A stretch of 64,000 nt of DNA from Cyanobium sp. NS01 (lineage in GTDB: Bacteria; Cyanobacteriota; Cyanobacteriia; PCC-6307; Cyanobiaceae): contig NZ_CP047940.1 in the NCBI RefSeq assembly GCF_014280235.1, positions 1 through 64,000 of the forward strand, in the 5' to 3' direction. Numbering within the stretch: the stretch's first letter is position 1; each line of letters starts with the position of its first letter. The notes beneath the pieces are model-generated. The model had not been told where the DNA came from, searched no databases, and saw only the letters and a program-made list of their open reading frames with translations. This document shows, piece by piece, positions 12,311 to 21,651 of the stretch. The position numbers and the translations under genes are program-made.

Positions 12311-12969
12311 TGCAGAGCCGCACCCTCTCCCGCGAACTGGCCCTGCTGATGCTCGGCCAGATCAGTGACCGTGGCGATGGCGCTGCAGCCAAGGCGGCCG
12401 CTGCCAGCCAGGCTCCCGCCGATCTGGCCCTCGATCAGCTGCTGCAGCAGGCCCTGGCCAGCCTCAGCCAGCACGTGCGCGAAGCCCTCGATCGCTCCGC
12501 CGCCGATCTGCAGCTGTCGCAGCAGCACCTGCTCGACAGCGAGCTGCAGGATCAGGGCCCAAGCCAGCTGCCCCGGGTGCGCCAGCATCTCAACGATGGC
12601 CTGGCCGCCGCGGAGCAGGCGCTCAACCGCCTCTCGGCCAGCCTGGAACTGCCGCGCCTGCTGATGCTGGCTGACCAGGAAGAGGTGCGCCGCGGTGCTC
12701 TGGACCGTGCTGCTGCCGTGCTGCGTCAGCGCGACGACATCGATCGCCGCCTCGATGCCGTGATGGAGGGTTGGCGCCTCACCAGGCTGCCCCGCATCGA
12801 CCGCGATATCCTGCGCCTGGCCGCCGTGGATCTCGCCGATTTCGGCACCCCAGCCGCCGTGGCCTGCAACGAGGCCGTGGATCTGGCCAACCGCTACAGC
12901 GATGAACAGGGCCGGCGCATGATCAACGGCGTGCTGCGCCGCTTCACCAACGCAGTGACGGCCTCCTGA
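12310..12969 (+). CDS. nusB: Transcription antitermination factor NusB
   Basis: NusB binds boxA RNA with S10 and supports antitermination on rRNA operons. The NusB fold occupies the C-terminal two-thirds of this 219-residue protein, with WRLTRLPRIDRDILRLAA, FGTPAAVACNEAVDLANRYS and GRRMINGVL, all typical. The N-terminal ~70 residues (SRELALLMLGQISD then Gln/Ala-rich helices) are longer than in E. coli NusB, as is usual in picocyanobacteria. It overlaps by one base with both the DUF502 gene and ftsY, so these three form an operon. Confidence 0.93.
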   Translation: MQSRTLSRELALLMLGQISDRGDGAAAKAAAASQAPADLALDQLLQQALASLSQHVREALDRSAADLQLSQQHLLDSELQDQGPSQLPRVRQHLNDGLAAAEQALNRLSASLELPRLLMLADQEEVRRGALDRAAAVLRQRDDIDRRLDAVMEGWRLTRLPRIDRDILRLAAVDLADFGTPAAVACNEAVDLANRYSDEQGRRMINGVLRRFTNAVTAS

Positions 12970-14528
12970 TGGTGTTCGACTGGTTCAGGCGCAGGCCTGC
13001 TTCCCCGGCCCCGGCTGCAGGCGACACGCCCCCCACCGCTTCCCCCGAAGCAGGGCCAACGCCAGAGCCGGCCCCGTCCGAGTCAGTGCCTGAGCCGGGG
13101 CTCGTCGAGCCTGCCCCTGCTGGGGCCACACCAGCCACTGACCAGGACGCCCTCGCCTGGGCCCGGGAGGCCTATGCCCGCCTCAAGGCCCAGCAGCTGG
13201 CGGCCGAGCAGCCAGCCCAGACCCCTGAGCCTGAGCCAGCGGTTGCCGCTCCGGCTCCGCCACCAGCAGGCGCCGCCACAGAAGATTCAGCGAGCCCGGC
13301 CCCGGCCCCTCCCCCCGGCCCCGAGCCCTCCACCACGCTGGTAGCTCCGGTCTCGCTGCTCGAGCAGGCCGCGGCCAAGCGGGCCGAGCGCCAGCAGGCG
13401 ATCACCGACGCTGCCGCTGCGATCACAGCTGATGCCGCCACCACGCCAGCGGCCCCTGCCCAGAAGCCGCCTGAGCCCGGCGCCCCAGTCCCATCCCGGG
13501 CAGTGGAACCCCAGCTGGGGGCGTTCGACGACACCTTCACCTGGTCGGCCGAGGTGCTGGCGGCCCAGGGACGACGGGTCGAGGACGTGTCGCTCGAGGA
13601 GATCGACTGGCTGGGGAGGCTGCGCCAGGGGCTGGAAAAAACCCGCCAGGGTTTTGTCAGCCAGCTGCTGGAACGGCTTGGCGATGACCCCCTCAGCCCC
13701 GAGACCCTCGACGACCTCGAAACCACCCTGCTGCGGGCCGATGTGGGCGTGAGCGCCACTGATCACGTGCTGGACGCCCTGCGCCAGCGCCTCAACCGCG
13801 AGGTGGTGGATCCCGCCGAGGGCATCCGCTTTCTCAAGGAACAGCTGCGCCAGATCCTCGATGACCCCAGCCAGGGCAGCGCCAGCCCCCTGCTGGCCCC
13901 CGAGCGCGGCCGCCTCAATGTGTGGCTGCTGGTGGGAGTCAATGGAGTGGGCAAGACCACCACCCTGGGCAAGCTCGCCAACCTGGCGGTGCGCAGCGGC
14001 TACAGCTGCCTGATCGCCGCTGCCGACACGTTCCGGGCCGCTGCCGTGCAGCAGGTGCAGGTGTGGGGTGAGCGCAGTGGCGTGGCGGTGATCTCCAACC
14101 CCAGTGCCAACGCTGATCCCGCCGCCGTGGTCTACGACGCCCTCGGGGCGGCCCGGGCCCAGGGCACGGAACTGGTGCTGGTGGACACGGCCGGCCGGCT
14201 GCAGACCAAGCACAACCTGATGGAGGAGCTGGCCAAGGTGCGGCGCATCGTCGACAAGCTGGCGCCCGAGGCCGTGGTGGAGTCGTTGCTGGTGCTCGAT
14301 GCCAGCCAGGGCCAGAACGGGCTGAGGCAGGCGATGGCCTTCGCCAGCTCCGCCGGGCTCACCGGCGTGGTGCTCACCAAGCTGGATGGCAGTGCCCGCG
14401 GTGGCGTCGCCCTGGCGGTGGCGTCGGAGGCGCGGCTGCCGATCCGGTTCGTGGGGGCTGGCGAGGGCATCCGCGACCTGCGGCCGTTCAACAGCTTTGA
14501 GTTTGTGGAAGCCCTGATGGCGGGCTGA
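12969..14528 (+). CDS. ftsY: Signal recognition particle receptor FtsY
   Basis: FtsY is the SRP receptor GTPase that delivers nascent membrane proteins to the translocon. Residues 1 to ~180 form a long Pro/Ala/Glu-rich acidic region, as in other FtsY proteins that use it for membrane association. The NG domain follows. The P-loop GVNGVGKTTTLGKLA is near residue 322, AADTFRAAAVQQ and LVDTAGRLQTKHNLM follow, and TKLDGSARGG is the base-recognition motif. At 519 residues it is normal for the family. It is the last gene of the DUF502-nusB-ftsY operon. Confidence 0.96.
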   Translation: MVFDWFRRRPASPAPAAGDTPPTASPEAGPTPEPAPSESVPEPGLVEPAPAGATPATDQDALAWAREAYARLKAQQLAAEQPAQTPEPEPAVAAPAPPPAGAATEDSASPAPAPPPGPEPSTTLVAPVSLLEQAAAKRAERQQAITDAAAAITADAATTPAAPAQKPPEPGAPVPSRAVEPQLGAFDDTFTWSAEVLAAQGRRVEDVSLEEIDWLGRLRQGLEKTRQGFVSQLLERLGDDPLSPETLDDLETTLLRADVGVSATDHVLDALRQRLNREVVDPAEGIRFLKEQLRQILDDPSQGSASPLLAPERGRLNVWLLVGVNGVGKTTTLGKLANLAVRSGYSCLIAAADTFRAAAVQQVQVWGERSGVAVISNPSANADPAAVVYDALGAARAQGTELVLVDTAGRLQTKHNLMEELAKVRRIVDKLAPEAVVESLLVLDASQGQNGLRQAMAFASSAGLTGVVLTKLDGSARGGVALAVASEARLPIRFVGAGEGIRDLRPFNSFEFVEALMAG

Positions 14529-14535
14529 TCGCCGC

Positions 14536-14541
14536 TACCCT
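14536..14541 (+). promoter_or_regulatory. Candidate -10 element (TACCCT) of the SpoIIE phosphatase gene
   Basis: TACCCT fits the TAnnnT minimum of a sigma-70 -10 box in a GC-rich setting and lies 22 bases before the TTG start at 14564. No convincing -35 box precedes it. Confidence 0.3.
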
Positions 14542-14563
14542 TCGGATCCTCCGCGGCCGCTCC

Positions 14564-15976
14564 TTGAGCCAGAAGCCGCCCACACCCCTTGAGGCCCACC
14601 AGGCCCCTGCGGCTGCAGCACCTGACCCTGCGGCGGCGGCCTCGATGCGGCAACTGCTCGACAGCCTGAACCGGGAGCAGCGCCGCAACCTGGATCTGCT
14701 GGCCTCCCTGGCCTTCGCGCTGCGCAGCGTGACCAACCTCAGCCGCCTGCTGGAGCTGGTGCCGGCGGTGGCGGCGCGGCTGGTGGAGGCGGACGGGGCC
14801 GTGCTGGTGGTGTTCCATGAGGACGGCCGCCTCTGGAAGGAGCAGCTTCAGGCCACGCCCTACGAGCGCTGCGCCGAGCTGCTGCGGCAGCTGGGGGCTC
14901 TGGCCAGCAGCGAGAGGCCGCTGCTGCACGATGACCCCACCGACCTCAGTGGCCTCGATCAGCGCGTGGCGCGGCTGATCGGCGGCGCTCAGGTCTTCGC
15001 CACCTCCGTGGTCTGCCGCAGCCGCCAGCGCGGCCGCCTCTACGTGTTCAGTCAGCGGCAGGGATACAGCTGGAGCGAGGTGCATCGTCGCCACGTGCAG
15101 CTGGTGGCCGATCTGGCCGGCGTGGCCCTCGAAAACGACACCCTGCTCCAGGACATGCGGCGCCATGAGCGGGTGGATCGCCAGCTCAGCATCGGCGCTG
15201 AGGTGCAGGGCCAGCTGCTGCCGGATCGCTGCCCCGTGATCGAGGGGATCGAGCTGGCGGCCCGCTGCCGGCCGGCCTTCCAGGTGGGAGGCGACTACTA
15301 CGACTTCATTCCCACCCGGCCGGCCCGGCCCGGCCACCCGCCCGAGAGAGAGCGCTGGGCCGTGGTGATGGGCGACGTGATGGGCAAGGGTGTGCCGGCC
15401 GGGCTGCTGATGAGCCTGCTGCGGGGCATGTTGCGGGCCGAGGTGCTGAGCGGCCACCCACCGGATCGGATCCTCCACGACCTCAACCAGCTGGCCCAGG
15501 AGGACCTCTCCCATTCCCACCGCTTTGTGACCCTCTTCTATTCCGATTTCGACCCTCGTACCAGGCGACTGCGCTACGGCAATGCCGCCCACAATCCACC
15601 CCTGCTGTGGCGGCGCCAGGCGGACCATCTGGAGCGGCTGGATGCGGCGGGCCCGCTGATCGGGCTGCAGAGCGACGCCGATTACGGCGTGGACGGCACC
15701 GTGCTCGCCCCCGGTGACGTGGTGCTGTACTACACCGATGGCCTCACGGAGGCCATCGGTCTCGGCGGCGAGCGCTACGAGGAACTGCGGCTCGTGCAGA
15801 GCTTTCAGGCCGCCTGCCGGGCCGGTCTCGGCGCCCAGGAGATTCTCGATCAGCTGTTTGCCCGCCTCGATCGCTTCGTGGGCGCCAACCGCCAGCTCGA
15901 CGATGACGCCTCGATCGTGGTGCTGAAAGTGCGCGACCAGCCCGTGCTGCCCAGCCTGCCCGCCCTTGGAAGCTGA
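14564..15976 (+). CDS. SpoIIE-family protein phosphatase with GAF domain (RsbU-like)
   Basis: This 470-residue signalling protein has a GAF-like sensor segment at about residues 40-190 and a PP2C/SpoIIE serine phosphatase domain at about 215-460. The metal-binding motifs of the phosphatase are visible: [42 protein letters not shown] and [10 protein letters not shown]. Such proteins dephosphorylate anti-sigma-factor antagonists in partner-switching stress pathways, but no RsbV/RsbW-type partner is encoded nearby. Translation starts at TTG 14564, 35 bases after ftsY. argH follows downstream on the same strand. Confidence 0.9.
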   Translation: MSQKPPTPLEAHQAPAAAAPDPAAAASMRQLLDSLNREQRRNLDLLASLAFALRSVTNLSRLLELVPAVAARLVEADGAVLVVFHEDGRLWKEQLQATPYERCAELLRQLGALASSERPLLHDDPTDLSGLDQRVARLIGGAQVFATSVVCRSRQRGRLYVFSQRQGYSWSEVHRRHVQLVADLAGVALENDTLLQDMRRHERVDRQLSIGAEVQGQLLPDRCPVIEGIELAARCRPAFQVGGDYYDFIPTRPARPGHPPERERWAVVMGDVMGKGVPAGLLMSLLRGMLRAEVLSGHPPDRILHDLNQLAQEDLSHSHRFVTLFYSDFDPRTRRLRYGNAAHNPPLLWRRQADHLERLDAAGPLIGLQSDADYGVDGTVLAPGDVVLYYTDGLTEAIGLGGERYEELRLVQSFQAACRAGLGAQEILDQLFARLDRFVGANRQLDDDASIVVLKVRDQPVLPSLPALGS

Positions 15977-16011
15977 GTGGCAAGCTGACGGATCTGACTG
16001 CCCCAGTCCCG

Positions 16012-17439
16012 ATGGCCGCCCCTTCCTCCCCCGCGCCGCAGGCCGGTGTCACCGGCGCTGAGGCCGGCGGCTGGAGCAACCGCTTTGAGCAGGGGCTGCA
16101 TCCGGCCATCGAGCGCTTCAATGCCTCGATCGGCTTTGACATCCAGCTGCTGCAGCAGGATCTGGATGGCTCGATCGCCCATGCCCGCATGTTGGGCCGC
16201 TGCGGAGTGATCAGCGAAACGGAGGCCACTCGGCTGATCGAGGGGCTGGAGACGGTGCGGCGCGAGGCGGCCGCCGGCGCCTTCAACCCCGGCCTGGAGG
16301 CTGAGGATGTGCACTTCGCCGTGGAGCGGCGGCTGATTGAGCTGCTCGGACCGCTGGGCAAGAAGCTGCACACCGGCCGCTCCCGCAATGACCAGGTGGG
16401 AACGGACCTGCGGCTGTGGTTGCGCCAGCGGATCGATGCCATCGATGTGGCCCTGGTGCGCTTCGAGCGGGCCCTGCTGCAGCAGGCCGAACGGCACATC
16501 GACACCATGATTCCCGGCTACACCCACCTGCAGCGGGCCCAGCCGCTCTGCCTGGCCCACCACCTGCTGGCCTACGTCGCCATGGCGGAGCGGGATCGCC
16601 AACGGCTTGGCGATGTGCGCCGCCGCGTCAACCTCTGTCCCCTCGGCGCCGCGGCCCTGGCCGGCACCCCGGTGCCGATCGATCGGCGCCAGACCGCGGC
16701 GGAGCTGGGCTTTGACGCCATCTACGACAACAGCCTCGATGCGGTGAGCGACAGGGATTTCAGCGTGGAGTTCATGGCGGCCGCCTCCCTGGTGCTGGCC
16801 CACCTCAGCCGGCTCAGCGAGGAGGTGATCCTCTGGGCCAGCGAGGAGTTCGGCTTCGTGGCCCTCAGCGACCGCTGCGCCACCGGCAGCAGCCTGATGC
16901 CTCAGAAGAAGAACCCGGATGTGCCCGAACTGGTGCGCGGCAAGAGCGGCCGCGTGTTCGGCCACCTGATGGGGCTGCTCACCATGATCAAGGGGTTGCC
17001 CCTCGCCTACAACAAGGACTTCCAGGAAGACAAGGAGGCCCTCTTCGACGGGGTGGCCACCGTGCTCGACTGCCTCGAGGCCATGGCCATTCTCTTCGAG
17101 GAGGGCCTGGAGTTCCGGCCCCGACGGCTGGAGGCGGCCGTGGCAGCCGATTTCTCCAATGCCACCGATGTGGCCGACTACCTCGTGGCCCGCGGCGTGC
17201 CCTTCCGGGAGGCCTACCAGCTTGTGGGAGGGCTGGTGAAGGGCTGTCTCCAGGAGGGTGTGCTGCTGCGGGATCTGCCCCTGGAGCGCTGGCAGGCCCT
17301 GCACCCGGCCTTCCGCGATGACATCTATGCGGCCATCGATCCTCGCCAGGTGGTGGCCGCCCGGCGCAGTGAGGGAGGCACCTCCTTTGAGCGGGTGAGG
17401 GAGCAGCTGGACCTGGCACGCCGTCGCCTGGAGGGCTGA
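16012..17439 (+). CDS. argH: Argininosuccinate lyase
   Basis: ArgH splits argininosuccinate into arginine and fumarate, the last step of arginine synthesis. The fumarase/aspartase superfamily signature [12 protein letters not shown] lies near residue 293. [19 protein letters not shown] and the [14 protein letters not shown] active-site block are also clear. At 475 residues it is the usual size. The first ~20 residues (Ala/Pro/Ser-rich) are a variable extension before [12 protein letters not shown] short GC hairpin follows the stop codon. Confidence 0.96.
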   Translation: MAAPSSPAPQAGVTGAEAGGWSNRFEQGLHPAIERFNASIGFDIQLLQQDLDGSIAHARMLGRCGVISETEATRLIEGLETVRREAAAGAFNPGLEAEDVHFAVERRLIELLGPLGKKLHTGRSRNDQVGTDLRLWLRQRIDAIDVALVRFERALLQQAERHIDTMIPGYTHLQRAQPLCLAHHLLAYVAMAERDRQRLGDVRRRVNLCPLGAAALAGTPVPIDRRQTAAELGFDAIYDNSLDAVSDRDFSVEFMAAASLVLAHLSRLSEEVILWASEEFGFVALSDRCATGSSLMPQKKNPDVPELVRGKSGRVFGHLMGLLTMIKGLPLAYNKDFQEDKEALFDGVATVLDCLEAMAILFEEGLEFRPRRLEAAVAADFSNATDVADYLVARGVPFREAYQLVGGLVKGCLQEGVLLRDLPLERWQALHPAFRDDIYAAIDPRQVVAARRSEGGTSFERVREQLDLARRRLEG

Positions 17440-17451
17440 GGGCGCGGCCCT
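17439..17451 (+). terminator. Short GC hairpin after argH
   Basis: AGGGC and GCCCT pair around a three-base loop and two further T residues follow. The stem begins at the last base of the argH stop codon. It could end argH transcription, but the U tract is weak. Confidence 0.25.
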
Positions 17452-17491
17452 TTGGCGGGCCTAGGCTGATGCCGTTCGAGGCCCGAGTGCC

Positions 17492-17497
17492 TACCCT
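17492..17497 (+). promoter_or_regulatory. Candidate -10 element (TACCCT) of the RRM protein gene
   Basis: The same TACCCT hexamer as before the SpoIIE phosphatase gene lies only six bases upstream of the GTG at 17504. If it is a real -10 box, transcription would begin at or next to the start codon, making a leaderless mRNA. Confidence 0.3.
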
Positions 17498-17503
17498 TGG
17501 TTC

Positions 17504-17959
17504 GTGAGCATCTTTGTCGGCAATCTGCCCTTCCGCGCGGAGCAGGAGGATGTGACTGAGCTGTTTTCACCCTTCGGTGACGTGGTGAGTTGTGCCCTGC
17601 CGCTGGAGCGCGACAGTGGTCGCAAGCGGGGCTTCGCCTTCGTGGAGATGGCGGATCCGGAGATGGAATCCCGTGCCATCGAGGCCCTGCAGGGAGCCGA
17701 GCTGATGGGCCGGCCCCTGCGCATCAACAAGGCTGAACCCCGCAGTGGCGGCGGTGGTGGCCCCCGTCGCGGTGGTGGCGGCTACGGCGGTGGTGGCTAC
17801 GGCGGCGGGGGAGGCGGCTATGGCGGCGGCGGCGATCGCGGCTCAGGATCCCAGGGCTGGGAAGATCGCAGCTACGGCGGCGGCGCCGCCGATTCCTTCG
17901 GTGCGGGTCGCACCCGTCGCCGGCGCAGCAGTGGTGGTGACGGGGCCCAGCAGGCCTGA
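17504..17959 (+). CDS. Glycine-rich RRM RNA-binding protein (Rbp type)
   Basis: This 151-residue protein has one RNA recognition motif at residues 1-78. RNP-2 is IFVGNLPF and RNP-1 is RGFAFVEM. The C-terminal tail (about 80-140) is almost entirely Gly with Tyr and Arg, and it ends in RTRRRRSSG. Cyanobacterial Rbp proteins bind single-stranded RNA and some are cold-inducible or help localise mRNA to thylakoid membranes. The GTG start gives the standard short N-terminus. It stands alone between argH and the convergent dusA. Confidence 0.93.
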   Translation: MSIFVGNLPFRAEQEDVTELFSPFGDVVSCALPLERDSGRKRGFAFVEMADPEMESRAIEALQGAELMGRPLRINKAEPRSGGGGGPRRGGGGYGGGGYGGGGGGYGGGGDRGSGSQGWEDRSYGGGAADSFGAGRTRRRRSSGGDGAQQA

Positions 17960-17990
17960 CGCGGCAGCCATGGAACGGCCAGAAGCAGGA

Positions 17991-19016
17991 TCACAGCCCC
18001 TGGTTGCTCAGCCATTGGGCCGCCTGTCGCAGCACCTCCGGGCCCGCCTCCCGCCCGCTCGCGGCGGTGCTGATCTGCTGCCGCCACCGCCGCGCCCCGC
18101 TCACCCCCTGCACCAGGTGCACCAGGTGGCGGGCCAGGGGCCAGAGCCGCTCACCCCGCTCCAGCCACTGCTCGGCATAGGGGATCAGTCCGTGCACCAC
18201 CTCTGAGGCCCTGGCCGGAGGACGGCTGGCATCGCCGTGGATCTGGCTGTCGACCCCCACCCAGTGCATCGGATGGGCATAGGCGGCCCGGCCCACCATG
18301 GCCCCATCCACCAGCTGCAGCTGCAGCTGGCAGGCCTCCAGGGTCTCCAGGCCGCCATTGATCTCCAGGTTCAGCTGGGGCCGGTCGCGCTTGAGCTGGT
18401 GCACCAGGTCGTAGCGCAGCGGCGGCACCGTGCGGTTGGCCTTGGGGTCGAGGCCGTTGAGCCAGGCCTTGCGGGCGTGAACGGCGAAGCCGCTGGCGCC
18501 GGCGGCGGCCACGCTGTCCACGAAGGCCAGCAGCTCGGCGTAGGAGTCCTGGTCGTCGATGCCGATCCGATGCTTCACCGTCACTGGCAGGGGCGAGGCG
18601 GCGGCCATGGCGGCCACGCACGCCGCCACGCGCGCTGGATCAGCCATCAGGCAGGCGCCGAAGCGCCCCTTGCGCACCTTCTCGCTGGGGCAGCCCACAT
18701 TCAGATTCACCTCGTCGTAGCCCCAGTCGGCCGCCAGCTGCGTGGCCGCCGCCAGCAGGGCGGGATCGTCGCCCCCGATCTGCAGGGCCAGGGGTTTCTC
18801 CGCCGGGTGGAATCCCAGCAGCCGCTCCAATCGCCCCCCAGACCTGGCCGCATCCGGCGCCTGCCTGGCATGGTGCAGGGCATTGGCCACCACCATCTCG
18901 CTGTAGAGCAGGCTGTGCTGCGTGATCTGGCGCATCAGCATCCGAAAATGCCGATCCGTGTAGTCCATCATCGGAGCCACGCTGAAGCGGTGGCTGCTCT
19001 GGCCGTGCTGCCTCAT
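17991..19016 (-). CDS. dusA: tRNA-dihydrouridine(20/20a) synthase DusA
   Basis: DusA is an FMN- and NADPH-dependent TIM-barrel enzyme that reduces uridine 20/20a in the tRNA D loop. RFSVAPMMDYTDRH begins the barrel, and the catalytic Cys sits in NLNVGCPSEKVRKG. VKHRIGIDDQDSY and NGGLETLEAC are further family landmarks. The frame is open far upstream; I chose the ATG at 19016 (341 residues), though an ATG at 19037 is possible and would share a CATG palindrome with the divergent flavoprotein gene. It is convergent with the RRM gene. Confidence 0.93.
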   Translation of the reverse strand: MRQHGQSSHRFSVAPMMDYTDRHFRMLMRQITQHSLLYSEMVVANALHHARQAPDAARSGGRLERLLGFHPAEKPLALQIGGDDPALLAAATQLAADWGYDEVNLNVGCPSEKVRKGRFGACLMADPARVAACVAAMAAASPLPVTVKHRIGIDDQDSYAELLAFVDSVAAAGASGFAVHARKAWLNGLDPKANRTVPPLRYDLVHQLKRDRPQLNLEINGGLETLEACQLQLQLVDGAMVGRAAYAHPMHWVGVDSQIHGDASRPPARASEVVHGLIPYAEQWLERGERLWPLARHLVHLVQGVSGARRWRQQISTAASGREAGPEVLRQAAQWLSNQGL

Positions 19017-19035
19017 CGCCCCATGCTGCCGATCC

Positions 19036-20370
19036 ATGGGTCCTGAACCGCCGCTGGGGTCATCGGATCGCCAGCCGCGTTCCGAGCCGGGGGCACTGCC
19101 GGATCGGGCGGCGGTGGTGGTGGTGGGCGGCGGTGCGGCCGGGTTCATGGCGGCGATCATCGCCGCCGAAGCCGGCGTGCGTGACATCCACGTGCTGGAG
19201 GCCACGGCGGAGCCGCTGCAGAAGGTGCGCATCAGTGGTGGCGGCCGCTGCAATGTCACCCACGCCTGCTGGGATCCGCGCAGCCTCGTGGGCCATTACC
19301 CGCGCGGCCAGAAAGCCCTGCGCGGGCCGTTCGCGCGCTTTGCCTGCGGCGATGCCGTGGCCTGGTTCGCTGAGCATGGTCTGGATCTGGTCGAAGAGGC
19401 CGATGGCCGTCTCTTCCCCCGCTCGAACCGCTCCAGCTCGGTGGTCTCGGCCCTGCGCCAGGCGGCCCGCCGGGCCGGGGTGACCGTGCACCTCGGCACC
19501 AGCGCCCAGCAGGTGGCGCGACGGGAAGGGGGCTTTGCGCTTCAGGTGCGCGTCAGTGGGGCGTCCACCCTGCCGCTGCTGGCCGAACGGCTGGTGCTGG
19601 CCACTGGCGGCCACCCCAGTGGCCGCCGCCTGGCGGTGAGCCTCGGCCACACCCAGGTGCCTCCCGTGCCCTCCCTGTTCACCCTGACGCTGGAGGCGCA
19701 GGCGCTCACCTCCCTGGCGGGGGTGGTGATGGACCCTGTGCAGCTCACCCTGGAGCTTCCTGACGGCAGCAGAGTGCAGCAGGACGGCCCCGTGTTGATC
19801 ACCCACTGGGGGCTGAGTGGGCCCGCCACCCTGCGGCTCACGGCCTTCGCGGCCCGTGCGCTGCATGCCGCACGCTATCGGGCTCAGCTCCTGGTGGACT
19901 GGACCGGGGGCCGCTCGGAGCAGCAGCTCACGGCGCTACTGGCCGCGGCCCGCTCAGACCAGGCGAAACGGCAGCTGGCCAATGCCCGGCCCTGGCCTGA
20001 GCTCAGTCGACGCCTCTGGCTGCACCTGCTGCAGAGCCAGGGGGTGGATCCCGCCCAGCGCTGGGCGGACCTCACCAGGCGCAACCAGCAGGCCCTGGTC
20101 CAGGCCTTGCGCCGCTCCCGCTACAGCGTGCGGGGCCGCGGACCCTTCGGGGAAGAGTTCGTGAGCGCCGGCGGCGTGCCCCTCGATGAGCTCAGCACGG
20201 CGCACATGGAGAGCCGCTCCGTGCCGGGCCTGTACATGGCCGGGGAACTTCTCGATGTGGATGGCGTCACCGGTGGGTTCAACTTTCAGCACTGCTGGAC
20301 CTCCGGCTGGCTGGCCGGCCGGGCGATCGCGGCGGCCAGCCAGTCAGCGATCTGTCAGACGGGGATCTGA
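19036..20370 (+). CDS. NAD(P)/FAD-dependent oxidoreductase (HI0933/YhiN family)
   Basis: This 444-residue flavoprotein has an N-terminal Rossmann FAD-binding motif, VVVGGGAAGFMAA, preceded by a ~30-residue variable stretch. RISGGGRCNVTHAC is the second family signature. The C-terminal block GLYMAGELLDVDGVTGGFNFQHCW closes the FAD site and is diagnostic of the HI0933/BaiN-like family. The physiological substrate is unknown. Its ATG shares a CATG palindrome with an alternative dusA start. It converges on pilC with 10 bases between the stops. Confidence 0.9.
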   Translation: MGPEPPLGSSDRQPRSEPGALPDRAAVVVVGGGAAGFMAAIIAAEAGVRDIHVLEATAEPLQKVRISGGGRCNVTHACWDPRSLVGHYPRGQKALRGPFARFACGDAVAWFAEHGLDLVEEADGRLFPRSNRSSSVVSALRQAARRAGVTVHLGTSAQQVARREGGFALQVRVSGASTLPLLAERLVLATGGHPSGRRLAVSLGHTQVPPVPSLFTLTLEAQALTSLAGVVMDPVQLTLELPDGSRVQQDGPVLITHWGLSGPATLRLTAFAARALHAARYRAQLLVDWTGGRSEQQLTALLAAARSDQAKRQLANARPWPELSRRLWLHLLQSQGVDPAQRWADLTRRNQQALVQALRRSRYSVRGRGPFGEEFVSAGGVPLDELSTAHMESRSVPGLYMAGELLDVDGVTGGFNFQHCWTSGWLAGRAIAAASQSAICQTGI

Positions 20371-20380
20371 AGGTAGGTGA

Positions 20381-21637
20381 TTACTTGATCTGATCAAAGA
20401 TCGAGAACATCGGCAGATACATGGCGATCAGAATCGCACCCACGATCATCCCCACCAGCACAATCATCATCGGCTCCAGCAGGGAGGTGAGTGCCTTCAC
20501 GGCTGTTTCCACTTCGTCTTCATAAAAATCTGCCGCCTTGGAGAGCATGGTGTCCATTTCCCCAGTCTCCTCACCGATCGACAGCATGCTCAGGGCCATC
20601 TCCGGCAGGACCTGACGGCGACTGAGGGCGACGCTCAAGGGGATGCCCTCCATCAGCGACTGACGACTTCCCTGGATCGTGTCTGATACCACGGAATTGG
20701 AGGTGATGTCCCGAACCACACCCAGGGCTTGGAGGATTGGCACGCCAGCCTGGGTGAGTGACCCGAAGGTGCGGCAGAACTGGGCTGTAGCGGTTTTCTG
20801 AATCAGATCACCAAACACCGGGAGTTTCAGAGAAAGCCCATCCATCCAGCGTCTGCCGAAGGGGGTCTGATAGAACTTGAGGGCACCAATGGTTGCGATG
20901 GCAATCACTCCAATCAGAAAAAATGAGAATGGTGATCGCAGTAGTTGGCTGAAGTCCACCATGAACTGAGTGAACCAAGGAAGCTCGGCGTTGAGATCTT
21001 CGAAGATCTTGGCAAAGGTGGGAATCACAAAGATCGTCATTCCGAGGAACACAGCAATGGCGATGCATAACACTGCGATTGGATAGGCCATCGCACCCCG
21101 GATCTGATTCTGCAGCCGCGCATTGGCTTCCAGCAGCTTGGCCAGTCTGCGCAGCGCCTCATCCAGCACACCACCTGCTTCGCCGGCCCCCACCATCGCC
21201 AGGGTGAGGCGGTCAAACACCTTCGGCCAACGCCGCATGGCTTCCGCCAGGCTCAGGCCCTGGTTCAGTTCCAGGCTCACGGATTCCAGGGCTCGTTTGA
21301 ACAGCGGCATCTTCTGCTGCGAGGCCATCAGGTCGATGCTGCGCACGATCGGCACCCCTGCCGTCACCAGTGCCGCCAGCTTGTTGGCGAAGACAGCCTT
21401 GGCCCGGGTGCCAGGCCTGCTTTCAAAGGCACTGATCAGGCTGGTGGTTCTGAGCTTCTGCTTCAGCTGTCGAACTGCCTTCTGACTGATCGCAGAGGTG
21501 TTGGATGAGGCCTTGATCTCCGTGACCCGAATCCCCCGCAAACGCAAGCTGCGCTTCGCCTGCAGGGCGTCAGCAGCTTCCACCCTGATGGAGGTCTGCT
21601 TGCCCCGTTTCTCGTAGCTGGCAATGAAGGTCGGCAT
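20381..21637 (-). CDS. pilC: Type IV pilus inner-membrane platform protein PilC (type II secretion F family)
   Basis: PilC anchors the PilB and PilT motors to the pilus base in the inner membrane. This 418-residue protein holds two T2SF domains, each followed by hydrophobic segments: AVLCIAIAVFLGMTIFVIPTF, FSFFLIGVIAIATIGAL and the C-terminal MMIVLVGMIVGAILIAMYLP. FANKLAALVTAGVPIVRSID and the matching CRTFGSLTQAGVPILQAL are the duplicated family motif. It is the last gene of pilB-pilT-pilC, 15 bases after pilT. Codons here use more A/T at third positions than the flanking housekeeping genes, consistent with acquisition or with different expression. Confidence 0.94.
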   Translation of the reverse strand: MPTFIASYEKRGKQTSIRVEAADALQAKRSLRLRGIRVTEIKASSNTSAISQKAVRQLKQKLRTTSLISAFESRPGTRAKAVFANKLAALVTAGVPIVRSIDLMASQQKMPLFKRALESVSLELNQGLSLAEAMRRWPKVFDRLTLAMVGAGEAGGVLDEALRRLAKLLEANARLQNQIRGAMAYPIAVLCIAIAVFLGMTIFVIPTFAKIFEDLNAELPWFTQFMVDFSQLLRSPFSFFLIGVIAIATIGALKFYQTPFGRRWMDGLSLKLPVFGDLIQKTATAQFCRTFGSLTQAGVPILQALGVVRDITSNSVVSDTIQGSRQSLMEGIPLSVALSRRQVLPEMALSMLSIGEETGEMDTMLSKAADFYEDEVETAVKALTSLLEPMMIVLVGMIVGAILIAMYLPMFSIFDQIK

Positions 21638-21651
21638 GGTGGTGGCTGGAC

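Noticed and set aside
17750-17900. GGCGGT-like tandem repeats in the RRM gene
   Set aside because: They encode the Gly-rich tail of the RNA-binding protein and need no separate explanation.
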